From Angiostrongylus vasorum (taxonomy: Eukaryota > Nematoda > Chromadorea > Rhabditida > Metastrongylidae), in NCBI GenBank assembly GCA_018806985.1, contig JADANN010000171.1, forward strand, positions 1-64,000: DNA of 64,000 bases. The letters are read 5' to 3'. Positions 11,171-22,690 of the stretch are shown piece by piece. Below the pieces are notes generated by a model, which saw only the letters and a list, made by a program, of their open reading frames with translations, was not told where the DNA came from and made no database searches. Every line of letters begins with the position of its first letter. Position 1 is the stretch's first letter. The translations under genes were made by a program, and so were the position numbers.

Positions 11171-12554
11171 TCGCTAGGTGAACTGGTTGTGCTAATCCAA
11201 GGTTTTTGAAAGGTGCACTAGAATAATCTTTGTGGATACGTTGTAGAATGAACTGAAGAAGGATATGGGATGGTAATTACGAAGACCCTTTCGCTCAGCC
11301 CTTTTGCGCTGTGTGAACGTGCGCAGCGCTCTCCCTTGTTTCTAGGTTTTTTTTTCTGAAGGCAGGGATCTCATACAGGTTAGGAGAAGTACATGTAGTT
11401 TATCAGATCCTGCAGCTGCAACCCTCTTCCTGTTTTCTATTGTGTCTCGAATTACAGAGGGAAGATATATGGGCGGCTTTTCCCCAGCGGTCATTTCTGT
11501 GCTCCAAGACAGGCGTTGCAAAGAAGAAAAGACTTGCGTATCATCAATTTATTGTCATGGTGGGATATTGCGACAGTCCAATCTGCTACACTGTTCAGGC
11601 GGACCGTCATTTAAGCTCGGCATTAGTAATCAGTTGCTTCATGGATTATTAAGATAAGCAAAGAAGGTGATGACGGTCAGATTGAAAAGTAATGGCTCAC
11701 TATGAGCCAGCTAATACAACACCAACTGTTGAAGGATGCAATGCCACCCCCCTCCCAAAGTAGATCATGTTGGAGGTGGCAATCGATCGACACCTGTCTT
11801 GTAGAAAAGAGCGCCGCTGAGCGAAGTTCTCCATTCGAGCGGTGCTCCCTCTACATGATTTGCATGACTTGACTCGATACGACAACGAACATCTACATCT
11901 CGACAGCGACCAGCTGTGGACCATCGACTCCAGTCAACGCGGCTCTGAAGAAGGTAGGAGGGCCGAAATGCTGACCCAATAGATGTTCATATGAACCTCG
12001 TGTTAACTTAACAATTTAAGAATTCTCATTATTGTGCATCAGGATAGGTTTGCAGAGATTGTGGTTGCAATGATCCTGACAGCAATTCTTCAGAGTGGGC
12101 TGTTTTCGAGCTGCTTCCAGTCATTCTTTCTCTCTGTAGTACTGTAAAGCGGCCTGCAAAAGCCTTCCACAGCTGGCATTTATCGTCAGCCTTGTTAGGT
12201 GTGTAAAAGTAGGATCAAACTTCGGTCTCCTTTTTTTGTCGAACAACTCCTATGGCCATTTCTGATTTTCGGTCTAAAATTCATGTTTGAGGAACTGAGG
12301 CCAATTTGGCAGGTTTTAGGCCCTTCGACAGGTAGCTTGTACTCTCAGCCCCATCCTCCTTTATCTGACATTCATATGAAAAGATGAGAATTGAGAATGT
12401 CCTCGTCATACACGATTTGTCCAGTTTTTCTTAGGCGATCTCAGAAATTCTGTTCCAGCTTTTGCTTAATTTGAATCCTCTCACGAAGGTGGCGATCACA
12501 GTATGAAGTGCAGAGTCCAGATACCACTGAGGTGTCTAAGCGACACCGTCTTCT
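11171..12554. other. Unassigned DNA with repeat fragments
   Basis: Positions 11,790-12,020 match the Penelope-like tail seen at 7,060-7,230, including a hammerhead-like run at 11,939-11,980 (GGCT-CTGAAGA, then GGCCGAAA). Positions 12,205-12,260 (GATCAAACTTCGGTCTCC) match the edge of Rep-3 at 55,128. The rest, including 11,200-11,660, I cannot assign. There is no convincing gene. Confidence 0.4.
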
Positions 12555-14055
12555 GTACGTGAAGACATGGTCGATCTCTGCGTGAGTCGTGTCTGCTAGG
12601 AGATTCTCATATCCACCAGCGATGTTCTCTTTTCTCGTAAAATGAATTTCCATGGAAGAAATTATTCTGCGGGCAGGAGTGCCACATGGCAATTTCCTTT
12701 CTGGTTTCAATGTCCGACTACGAATTTTACTACCAAGCACAATTTTCGCTAGCTGTTCCTAATCTATCATTGAAGTAACTGAACAGAAATTTTTGACAAT
12801 GTCTTTGTGCTGTTAATTTATTCCTGCAAGAGAATGGATCCACTTTGCACTCATCAGCTGTACAAGTTGTGAGCAACAGTTAGTGCTATTGACTTTTTTT
12901 TGACGAGGAAGGTGGGGACGATGATTGGCCAAGCTAGGTGGTAGAACAACGCATGAGGTGACTAGCCAAAAAAATAGACGGGTGCACGACAAAACAAACT
13001 CCGATATTTCCTAAAGAAATCTTCCTCCACTAATAGTAAGGATCGCATCACTGGCAATATATGCGACCAGCAGTCTCAAGAAGAGCATGCGGATCGGGGC
13101 CTGAAGAGACTATAGTGGTGTTATAGGTGCAGAGCAGAAGCAGTCTCTATGGCGTGTTGTGGACATGTTCGTTTCGCGCATTGCCAATGACGTCCTGTGC
13201 AACCTGAGATTTGAACCTCATTTCTCCGGCTGTTTCATCACCCGACGTCGTTGCCTGGAGGCCCCATTGTGCGTTTTTTTGAGGCCGGAGATCTACTGGT
13301 TCAGTCAATGTGGTTTTATGGAGTATCGGTTTAGCCGAAACCTTTCTCAGGTCGACACTACCACAAGCAGTTACTGGCCCTAGTAGCGCAGAACGAGATT
13401 TGCTACGGTAAGACGAATTCGATACTAAGACCGTGGTGGGATCTCAACACTGGCTTACCTCATGCTTTCGTCTTCTTTTCAACGACAAACTTCTTCTAAG
13501 CTTGGGAGGCCTGCAAGGAGAAAAGGTAACAACGTACGAAAGCAACCACTTTTCATCCCACTGCAATAACCCATGGTGGACCTCTCACCACCCATGAAGC
13601 GGCAAACTTTTGGAAACGTGGTAAATTAAAAACAGTTGGTGTAGTGGAATAAAAAATAATTCCACATTCCACTCGGTTGATTTCAGCAGGCTCTAATACG
13701 GTTACTTTCACTTACATACGCCACACTTGGGTGATTAAATTGAAGGAAATCGAAGTAGATGGATTAGTAATTTAAATCCGACTTCTGTTTCAAATAGTAT
13801 GCTGATTATGTTCAAAAACAATAAGTCGGTTAATCGTATGAAGAAGCCTGCAATTCGCTATAAATATGCAGTTTTTCTTTGGCTAATCTATACAAGTCCC
13901 GCCAAATCCTTTCCAATAGGTGACGATAAACGGCGGTGATGGAAATGCACAACACGCTTAGACACTAAATATACTTTAAAAAATTTTTTAAAAAAGTTAG
14001 TCAACGAAGGTGGAAATTTAAAGTTAACTTTGAAATTATAGATTTTCCTTTCTCT
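12555..14055. repeat. Duplicated unit segment (A counterpart of 36,290-37,720)
   Basis: The run beginning ACATGGTCGATCTC at 12,565 is matched in order by 36,300-37,720. The match covers the ACTGGTTCAGTCAATGTGG block (13,298 and 37,000) and the GGAAATCGAAGTAGATGG block (13,744 and 37,452). Around 13,495-13,640 there is a decayed Rep-3-related stretch (AGCTTGGGAGGCCTGC and CTTTTGGAAACG). I see no gene. Confidence 0.55.
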
Positions 14056-14082
14056 ATCTTTATTTCTTCACATATTTGAAAC

Positions 14083-14337
14083 AAAGATGGGCGCGTACAT
14101 GCAATACACATGGCATCGATCCAGCCTTACACCTATCCGGACTCAACGATTTGGTACCGAATTGGTATGGGAGGATAACATAACTTCTTGAATACATCGG
14201 TAGGCTACCGCGAGCTATTTCAGTAGTAAAATAATGAACATACCAATAATTTATAATCATAACATGACTAGTGAACCGAATGCATGGCACATCCATCAGG
14301 GGATTAATCAATGTCCAGAGCTCTATCCTTTTATTAG
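14083..14337 (+). mobile_element. Diverged SINE copy
   Basis: The head is decayed (GGGCGCGTACATGCAATAC), but the body and tail match the 4,620 SINE: a GGTACCGAATTGG segment, ACATCGGTAGGCTACCGCG, GCATGGCACATCCATCAGG and CCAGAGCTCTATCC. Its divergence suggests an old insertion. Confidence 0.6.
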
Positions 14338-15060
14338 GAACAGAATCGCTATTCTGCTCTGTTTTCGGAGAGAAAATTGAAGACCTATTCATGCTACGGA
14401 ATGTCTTGAGCATGAGAAAAGAGTGTCATCGAACTACGGTACTCTTAGTCACATCTCGTCGCTCTCTCAATTCCGTGTGTAAAAACAGACGTTGTTATGA
14501 AACGCCGACGAATCGTTTTATAATCCACGTGTAGGCAATGGAAACGGAATTTCTCATTATTGATTTCTCTATCGAAGGCACTCATTACACGATAGGTTTA
14601 AGTTTGAAAGGCCCCAAATCCTGCAAAGTATTTTTGGAATATTTGATACGAAATGTGGAAGGATTGAAAAGCGGGAAAATGTCTCGAATTCCCTAGATTT
14701 CCAAATGCTTTCCGCTGCATTGGAAATGCAACACATAGTCAAATAGTTTTCGAATGGTCTTCAGCTTATTCACATTAGCACCGTTCATTCACCAAATCGA
14801 GACCACCATTAGAGCATTAGTTGAGTGATAAAACAGCTTTTGAACAATTAGTTGTGAAAGCAGTACGCTCACAAGCGTAGACAGTAACGGTAGCAAATGG
14901 GTGCACAGCCAACAATAGCCGATTTGCGATAGCGCAGTTGCAAACCGTTCCACATTGTCGCAAACTGATGGCATATGTCATATAGTGCTCACACGACATA
15001 ACTGAAACCTCGCCTTGAGCACCAGCTGCTATGCAAGGCACTTCCGCATATGTTCTCCCT
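14338..15060. repeat. Fragments of the inverted-repeat right arm
   Basis: Positions 14,400-14,540 resemble 1,325-1,450 (GTGTCATCGAACTACGG, then GAAACGCCGACGAATC). Positions 15,040-15,090 resemble 2,130-2,180 (GGAGTTAGGTGATCCGGGACC). Between these, 14,600-15,030 has no feature I can identify. Confidence 0.45.
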
Positions 15061-16330
15061 CTGTATTTCGGAGTTAGGTGATCCGGGACCTACCTAGTGA
15101 AAACAAGCAGAATTCCGAGGGAAATTCTGCTGCATGGACCACGTTCAAACCATGTACGAAGACAGAGAAGTCTGTCACTAGAACAATATAACAGCTTTCT
15201 TAACCGTCATCTTTCCTATTCTTATGGGAAAAAAACTGTTCAACATGTGAAGTTATCTCACCGAAATAGTCTGCAGCAACGTTCTAATGGATAATGGAGT
15301 GGCAGTATTGTGATGGGAATGGTATTCGCATTGATGTAAAATTGCTGCCTATTATCCTTAAATCGCTGACGACATCATCATTTTCTCAATAAGTATCACA
15401 GAGCTAGAGATGGTGATCAATGAGATTAACGAAGCCGGAAAAAAAAGAATGCGATAGCATTAATCGGAAAGAAGACCCTATTCATGAAGAATCATGGTGC
15501 GTAGGCAAACACACCGAACTGAACTGTTATCTGATAACAAAGACCGTCTCGTGCGTGTACCTGGACGTTCAATGAACATGGAGAAGAAAATGAAGGAGAA
15601 ATTAGATAAAAAGAACAACAGAAACATGGACTCCATTCAAACCTCTCAGTAAAGCCATTAACGGACCGAAAACTTATCGCTCACCTTTTTCACTCAGCAA
15701 TCTTTTCAGCACCCTGTTAGGTAGCGCAAATGTGGGCGTTGTTGAAACCGCAGGGAAGAAATCGAGGTGCTAACCACAGAGAGAATGAACGATGTCATCT
15801 GAAAATTAACTAGCACTCACAACGTCTAGCCGAAATGTTAAGCTCAGAATTTGAAACCTATCTCTTCTCCACTTCTTTCTTCCAACGGTTTCCCGCGTAA
15901 TCCTCGCTGGGAGGTGTTCCTGGGTGTCACGCTGTGATGTAAAGCAAAGGGATTCTTCGCGCCAGTAGTGTATCTCAAGCTGAGAAGGACTGTAGCCTTC
16001 CCATCAGGAAGCCCAGCTATGAGTAGAGCAATACCAGGATCCACCAGCGTCCTGGTATCGAACTAGGCGCCTGGTGGCAAATTTCTGTCTGATCCACAAG
16101 GACGGCGACTACTTATGGTGATGACGGCTGAGACAGACTTAGGCCTGGCTGACCTGGGAACTACGGGGAACCACAATGGCTAAACCAGGAAAAATTCCGA
16201 GAAAATGGGAATTATTCTGGGACATGCACCACTGGTGAAGATGAACAGTCCAAGTACCCAAGTAAATATCTCTTCTACGGGATTAAGGAAAGTATACAAC
16301 GACAGCGAAACACAGGTAGGTGTCTCATAT
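15061..16330 (+). pseudogene. RTE-B fragment split by a Rep-3 insertion
   Basis: Plus-strand translations in shifting frames match the RT palm and thumb of RTE-B. The order is an AEFR segment (15,108), the catalytic box IADDIIIFS near 15,365-15,390 (both aspartates kept), INEINEAGKK (15,420), the KNPWCEG-equivalent region (15,490) and GRSMNMEKKMKEKLD (15,565-15,610). After about 15,845 the match stops and resumes at about 16,275 (ESIQRQRNTGR-like, equal to the SIAKHRWAG region). Rep-3 fills the gap. The relic has many stops and no usable start. Confidence 0.65.
15850..16270. mobile_element. Rep-3 element inside RTE-B
   Basis: This matches 45,686-46,048 and 55,128-55,540. The start is CCAACGGTTTCCCGCG, the middle has AAGCTGAGAAGGA and ACCAGGATCC, and the end has GGCTGACCTGGGAAC and an AAGATGAACAGTCC run. 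It lies nested in a LINE relic. The same sequence in reverse orientation forms the 5' edge of the RTE-B relic at 22,690-22,850, so the two are related. Confidence 0.65.
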
Positions 16331-17199
16331 AGTAAGAAGAACAGATTACCAATGAACTTTGTTCGTTAAGGCTCGTATTTGTACAGCTAAACGATAAGGA
16401 AGCAGGATTTCCTAGAGCGAAAGGCGGCGATCTCCCAAAAATGTATCAGTGCGTTATAAGAGAAAAATTTTGCAAGCAGACATGAGAAATACGAGAAGAC
16501 AAAACCGGAAAGCTATCCTTGTTCTGGAAGTGTCGATTAAATTTGGATTAAATTTATCAGTGAACATAAGAAAACTTGATATCGTCATGGTTTCATCGCA
16601 AGCTTTATGAGCGCCTCTACATTCCATAATAGCGTTCCCTCCTGCGATTTACTGCTCCCTTTATGAATAAACACGAGGTTATCACTGTACTCCCAACTTA
16701 TCCAGAAGAGCTGTTAAAAGCGCTTATTATTACTGCGTACCTTTTTTACACAATTAATACATTATTTTTTCATCTGTATATGTTTACGGCCATATTTTTT
16801 CCTTTTCTTCCACTCGACTCGCCTTAAAATCTACCAGCGGTTCTTACACTCGATTCGTTTGAACGTACCTGTGATCCACAGAAGTCTCCAAACTTTTTTA
16901 TACGTGAGTTGGATTGGTGTATGAGAGTTGCGGGCTTTTTTTCTTTCTTATGAGTGCTGTTAAATGATGTTCACACCGAGTTCTACTTGCAGACCTGCTA
17001 TAGCTGCGTTAGACCGTTTCCCATTGCGACGAACAGGATCACCATCACTGCCTTAGCCATCCCTTCATTGCTATTTCACTTCCACCATCTCGTCCTTTGA
17101 TTGTCGAGTGAATTAAGAGGGCATAAGAAAATCTCCCATCTCTCATTCTTTCGTGTAAGGTGAGTTCAGTGAATTCTGCTTTATATAGGGAGTGACTGA
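16331..17199. other. Unassigned intergenic DNA
   Basis: This stretch is AT-rich with short open frames only. It may include the eroded 3' end of the preceding RTE-B copy, but I find no recognisable motif, repeat match or gene. Confidence 0.4.
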
Positions 17200-18780
17200 G
17201 CATTATATTCTTTTCCTTTTATTTTCGTGAGGCACTGTTTCCGTCGAGTTGGTGGTCTTCGTATAGTACCTTTTGAATATACGGTCATTAATGGCTCTCG
17301 TCCATCGATTGTCGTTCATACGCACTAGGTGTGCGGCCCATGTTGTCTTCGACAGTTGTCTTATAAAGCTGCTCCTTCGAATTTTAATCGCCAAACTAGA
17401 TCGAAGCTACGGACCCTTTCCCTCATTTGCGTGAAACTTCAACAGCGCAAAGTGGTCTTCCATCGTTTTTGTAGCGACCAGGTCTCCGACGTTTTTATGA
17501 AGACAGCAGGGACAATGGAATCGAAAAGTTGGGTACGGAGTCGGGTGTTCTTTGTTCTCCTCACTACGTCCTCCATGTTCTTGGATGCTCTCCACACCGC
17601 ACGCTGCCCGCTGCTTAACTCTGCAGCTAAGTCGTTCATCATGTTCGTTTCTCAACCTACATGGACGCAAATAGGGCATTCGCAGATATTTATCCCACTG
17701 AGTGTAATGTGGCATGCTGGACGGATCCATTACTCATGAACATCGGTTTTGTTAAATTCCGTGGGGACCACTCTTTCTACAGGCTTTCGTCAAGCATTCG
17801 TTCCTCTTGGCAAAGGTTAAATGTTATAAGGAGAATGTCATCAGCAAAGCGAAGATGGTGTAACTGCCGACCATCGATTTTCACTTCCACATCGTCATTA
17901 GGGCGCGTGTGGTGCAGTGGTTGGAGGCGCTACTGCGACACTCACATCAAATTGATCTTCACGCCCATGGCTCACCAAGCTTTCCTTCCCTCTAGGGTCG
18001 CCAAATTGGTGCCAGACTTGTCTGGGAGATGGCAGCACTAACTCGCTACATCGGTCGGCCACCGCGAACCATTGTAGAGGCCAGATAACCACATTCAATC
18101 ACCTCCGACGACAATTAATGAAGTCGATTCATGGCGCATCGCTCACGGCTTGATCAGCGCCGAGAGCTATACTTTTTTGTCCCATTCCTTTGTTTGCGCG
18201 ACGATTTCTTTGATAGAGGTGAATAATTATGGCGAGATGATGTCGCTTATCTAACACTTCTTTTGACGTAGATGTTAGCATCGTTGAAGAATAGTGATAT
18301 CTTGGTTATGAAATTTTCACAAAAAATCTTATTTACTGACTAAGGACGCCCTGGCCGTCCAGGGCTACCATGACTGCTTCTCTCTCAACCTCCTTTAAAT
18401 CGATCAAAGCGAGACACAGCGGTCTCTTGTACTCCCGCGATATTTCAAGGAGTCTTGTCACTGCGTGAATGTGGCCCGTCGCGCTGAATCCTTCTCGGAA
18501 CCTTGCATGACTTCATAGCTCTCATTTGTCCAGTGTTCTCTCAACTCCTGGTTAGGATGATTGGAGTGAAAAGCTTGTAGACCACAGACGGTAACCAGAT
18601 TGTGCAGTAGTTGCCGATATCTTAGAGTTCACCCTTATTGAACAATAGTACTGTCTTGCTGATCTTCCACTGAATAGAGACCTTGCATTCAGATAGGTAA
18701 CGTGTGAACAGCCAAGCCAGTGTGTTTATGAGGATTGGGGGGAAGGTTCTTCAAGTGTTCTGATCTTACCCTGTCCGGAT
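17200..18780 (-). pseudogene. RTE-A LINE relic, minus strand
   Basis: Read from 18,780 downward, the translations in shifting frames match an RTE-type reverse transcriptase. The order is a CKVxxxW-like region (18,680), a FREGFSATGHIHAVTRLLEISREYKRPLC segment in pieces (18,430-18,500), a region like GVRQGDIISP (18,240), LRFADDILLIT with both catalytic aspartates (17,830-17,870), an INMMND-like region (17,630) and the RTE C-terminal VRMNDNRWTRAINDR (17,280-17,330). A SINE at 17,901-18,178 splits it. The same inverted arrangement with the next feature occurs in copy B at 38,325-40,950. Confidence 0.7.
17901..18178 (+). mobile_element. SINE nested in RTE-A
   Basis: The head GGGCGCGTGTGGTGCAGTGG has a clear A box, and the body contains AAATTGGTGCCAGACTTG and TTCATGGCGCATCGCTCACG before a T-run. 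The LINE sequence resumes at TCCCATTCC, which is contiguous in the uninterrupted relative at 21,990. I could not fix a clean target-site duplication. Confidence 0.7.
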
Positions 18781-18829
18781 CTGGTGCTGTTCGATTTTGA
18801 ACGGCTTGTATTATGACAACTAACGCATG

Positions 18830-19990
18830 AGCAGAAAAGCCTGCGTATTGCGTACTTGTGAGGACAAGGCCGTCTGTGACGCTGGAGAAGAACTATTCCT
18901 CGGAACATGAGACAGTAGAGGAGTCGGCCGCGTCAGCGTTCTTGTCAACACGAGTTTGTCCATGAACATCGATTCATTCGAACAACCTACAACCCGAATC
19001 GGACGTTCACAATTAAAAAGATGTGGATCAATTCCGGCGTTGAAAATCTTCGTCGTTTACGCGCAGACATCAAACTATGACGAAGAAGAAGTCGAAACGT
19101 TCTATATGGACTTGGAGAAGTTCTACGGAAAAAGACCATACATTCTTCAAGTTCATCATTGGAGATTTCAAAGCCAAGAGTGAAGCAAGAAGAACATTTG
19201 AAGAACGTTGCAATGGAACACACGGATTAGATTGGAACGAGCAGGGATAGCAGCCGTCTGAGTTTATCATGGCGATCAAGACAATCCATGGTAAGTCGGT
19301 ATTCTCGAAACTCCGCCGTCAAGGCTGGACGTGCGACTCTGCCACTGGAGAGTACCATAACGAAGGAGACAACATCACGGTAATTAGAAAGTTTTGCCTA
19401 ACCGATGCCGCTGTTATCCTAAAATTCTACACGGGATCAGGAAATCGTCGCTTTTGTGCAAGATTCTATTTTTCGGGAAAAGAGAAAAACCAGCTAAATT
19501 CAAAAAACGAAGTCTCAAAACCACTGTAAACATGGACTTATTGAACTCATCAGCCCGCTGTTGAAAGAAGCATCTGTGTCGAGAAACGCTTGAGCACTAC
19601 TCAGATCTCTTTAATAGCCATGTCCCTCATTCAAAATATCTTGCATCTCATCTTTCCCTCATAAGAAACAAAGGAGTACGGCTATTTCTCCCAACCAGTC
19701 CTTCCTTCCTAAATCCGACCTGCTACTTTCTCGGTTAAAAGTCGAACAACACCAGCTTCAGATAGGATAAGACGTGTGCACCTGAAGAATCTGCCTTCAC
19801 ACATTACCTCTGTGAGTGCAAGGTACCTGTTCAGTGGAAGACCAGCAAGACAGCGCTTTTGTTCAAGCATCGTGTATTCCACCCTACAATTAGACATGTT
19901 ATCTGTGCTAGATGACCAGTGGAATATAGAGTGGTTGGCCGGATTTGTCCCTGTCCCCCAATTGTAGGTGGAATGCTCGACTTTGTTTGA
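18830..19990 (+). pseudogene. RTE-A relic: AP-endonuclease to RT start
   Basis: The plus strand begins with the endonuclease-like region (DAGEELFLG at 18,866; SMNIDSFEQPTTRIGR at 18,956). It continues through FVVYAQTSNYDEEEVETFY (19,055-19,110), a region equal to the GDFNAK segment (19,160), the TRFCLTD-equivalent FCLTDAAVILKFYTGS (19,400), and the RT start with CECKVPVQWKTSKTALLF (19,810-19,870). The frame breaks several times. It is head-to-head with the minus-strand relic on its left. Confidence 0.7.
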
Positions 19991-20735
19991 GTTCGCCACG
20001 CGGAACTTTTTCTGTAACGGCCGTTAACAACCTCGAGTTCGAGTTATAATAGTTTATAGCAGTAATATCAATACAATAATAACCGTATGATGATATCCAG
20101 TTAGGTGAACGGATACGAGTGAACCACTTGAGCGAACAATGGAGCACTGAAATGCGGCATGCTGAGGCATTGGGAATACAGGGACCCGAATACACACACT
20201 GTCTGGTATAGGGCTAGCAACTACTTTCTGTAATGACTGGGACTTTTACAGAGGGAACTAAAGGCAGTACTCAGAGAGAAATTCTAGGAGTTTTTCGACT
20301 AGTACAATCTGGTACCGCTACTTACATGACGAGTTTCTGAAGTCTATACATTAGCTTATACAGCAAGTACATGTGAAAGCGCACAACTGCTCGTGTGGAG
20401 ATTTCATCAGAAAAACTACACAAGGGCTTATAGAAAACGTTCATTTAAAGATACACATATAGGTATACAAAAGATGTATACACGAGAGATACATTGATAT
20501 ATATAGCTTGTACAAAGACTTACAGAAAGTACATTTGGAAGCGGTACAAAGAATTATAAAGCATGAATGGATAGATTTAAGATAATTACAACTAAGTGGT
20601 TAAAATAGGGAACATGCGATATTATAGGGAACAGAAACCATTCGGGAAATAGTTACTGTACTATTTTTTCAATGAAGAATCGCTTAAGAAAGATCAGGTT
20701 TGTACGCGGCGATCACTTTCATCCTTATTCACATC
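19991..20735. other. Unassigned AT-rich stretch
   Basis: Positions 20,440-20,520 are rich in GTATACA and GATACA runs. The start (GAACTTTTTCTGTAACGG) weakly resembles 41,820-41,880. I see no coding sequence or element boundary. Confidence 0.35.
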
Positions 20736-21090
20736 CCCTGGATATAAATTCGCGTTAAACACTGGCGTTGCATTTTTCCAATTCGAAGTTTTACAAAGCA
20801 GTAATCTTCTTGTTCGTAGTAGCAAATGATTATTCAACGATAACACTGTTATTCAAACATTTGAATGTCGATCTCTCAGTTAGAACGGACTATTTGAGCT
20901 CTTTTCCTAGAGGAAAGAGATTATTCTTGAAATGACACCACCTCTCTGGTAGTGCGCGAAAGGATGAGTGAGGACACAAAATTTGAGATTTGAATTGTAT
21001 CACTGTCAAACACCTGTACCAGATAAATCATTAGGAAAACACCAAAATCGAAGAATCACAAATGCATGCAAGGATGATTAAAAAAGTCGT
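20736..21090. repeat. Unit segment matched by 40,960-41,300
   Basis: The collinear match runs from GATATAAATTCGCGTTAAAC (40,968 equivalent) through TTAGAACGGACTATTTGAG to CTGGTAGTGCGCGAAAGG. It anchors this part of copy A to copy B after the RTE-A pair. Confidence 0.6.
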
Positions 21091-22130
21091 TCACCGATCA
21101 CCTGTATCACCTGTATCACCTGTAGTCCCGTTGATCGTCGAGTGACTCGAGCGGGCGCCACTAAGTCTTCCATTTTTCCCTGTCGCGTGCAAGAGTAGCC
21201 CAATGGGTTCTGCTCGCTCTAGGGACTCGTTGAGCATCATATCTTTCTTCAAGGCTCCTTGTGAAGAACTCTGACCTTCGGGTCGGTGGTCTTCCTGAAG
21301 TACGTTTGACATCCCGAGGAATTCAGTCACTAACGGCACTTTTCCATCGGTTGTCATTCACACGCATTATGTGTCCGGCCCACCTTATCTTCCACTGTTT
21401 GGCGTACAGAACGGCATCTTTGATTTTTGATCGTCGACGCAGATCGGAGCTTCGGATCCCTTCCCTTACTTGTGTGGAACGGGATACTCCTAGCATCGCC
21501 CTTTCGACTGCGCGTTCGATAACGCTAAGTGACCATTCATCCTGCTTACGCAGCGACCAAGTTTCTGACGCACACGTTAGGGCAGGAAGTACCGTTGTGT
21601 CGAAAAGGTGGGCACGGAGTCGGGTGTTCTTTGTTTTCTTCTCTTCATCCTTGATGCTCTTGAAAGCACCCCCAAGCCGCTCGTTTCCTTCTGCTCAGCT
21701 CTGGAGCTTGGTCGTTCATCATATTGATTTCCTGACGTAGATAGATGTAACTGGAGCATTCAGAGATATTCGTTCCCTTGGGCATGAATGGAGCATGCGA
21801 AACCAATCCGTTCTTCATGAACATCGTTTTTGTGTGATTTAGTTGAAGACCAATCTTTCCACAAGCTTTATCAAAGTCGGTAAGCATACGTTACGCATGG
21901 CTAATGTTTGGTGTTATAAGGACGATGTCAACAGCAAAACGAAGATGGTGTAACTGCCGACCATCGATTTTCACTCCCATATTATCCCATTCCAATGTTC
22001 GCATGACGTTTCTGGAGGGTGGCGGTAAATAATTTTGACGAGATGGTATCGCCTTGCCCTAACTCCTCTTTTTGACGTCAATGATAATATCGTCGTAGAA
22101 TGGTGATAAAAAAAAGTCGTTACACAAGCC
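21091..22130 (-). pseudogene. RTE-A 3' coding fragment, minus strand
   Basis: From 22,110 downward the translation shows the GVRQGD-like region, LRFAVDIVLIT near 21,910-21,945 (the first catalytic Asp of FADD is Val), LTDFDKACGKIGLQLN and MFMKNGLVSHAPF (21,780-21,885), NISECSSYIYL and EINMMND (21,700-21,780), and a C-terminal region reaching 21,130. It includes the GRP-like and WATL-like segments in broken frames. At 21,097-21,125 a 9-base unit TATCACCTG is repeated three times. The element is dead. Confidence 0.65.
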
Positions 22131-22139
22131 AAATATGCT

Positions 22140-22690
22140 TCGGTTAAGCTCTAACAATGTTTGATGAAGTCGATCGCTAGGCGCATCCATCAAGGACTGA
22201 CTTATGCCGAGACCTTTAGAGATCTAACCTTAGGGTTAGTACGGACAGACTTGACATGCACTTTTTAAAGATATCTTTGAATAGATCTATAGTTAATGAG
22301 TAACAAAGCAGGCATGACCTTTGTGATTTTTAAAAATTGTGTCTGGGTATGCTTAGCAAGGCGATTCACTTTACACGAAATTTTTTGTGGAATTTTTATT
22401 CGACTGATTTTTTTGACCTCGACATATTCACCAGAGCCAGATTGATGGATGTCCGTTGTCCACAACCGCTCATCTTCGCAGTATGGGTTTTCGAGGCTTT
22501 GTGGAGTCGTATCTTCTGGATTGGGGCACCTTCTGAATAAAAAATCTCTCTGCATTTCCCAGACATACAGGATGGCTGTTGTAGATGGCCCACTCACTGC
22601 AACTTGTATTGGGAACCACGTTTAGGAGTACTCTCACAGCCCAATTAAGGTGAAGAGCTCACCATCGTTAGTCGCTTTGCAACGCCTGAC
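22140..22690. repeat. SINE tail and Penelope-like tail segment
   Basis: Positions 22,155-22,235 are the 3' end of a SINE (GATGAAGTCGATCGCTAGGC, CATCAAGGACTGA); its head is missing but is present at the matching place in copy B (41,341). Positions 22,380-22,620 match 42,905-43,130 and 56,615-56,830. On the minus strand they hold a decayed hammerhead-like motif near 22,400-22,445 (GGCT-CTGGTGA, then AGTCG), whose core has lost A6. Confidence 0.55.

Noticed and set aside
20440..20530. A possible tandem repeat of GTATACA-type words
   Set aside because: The words are irregular in spacing and sequence, so no repeat unit can be defined by eye.
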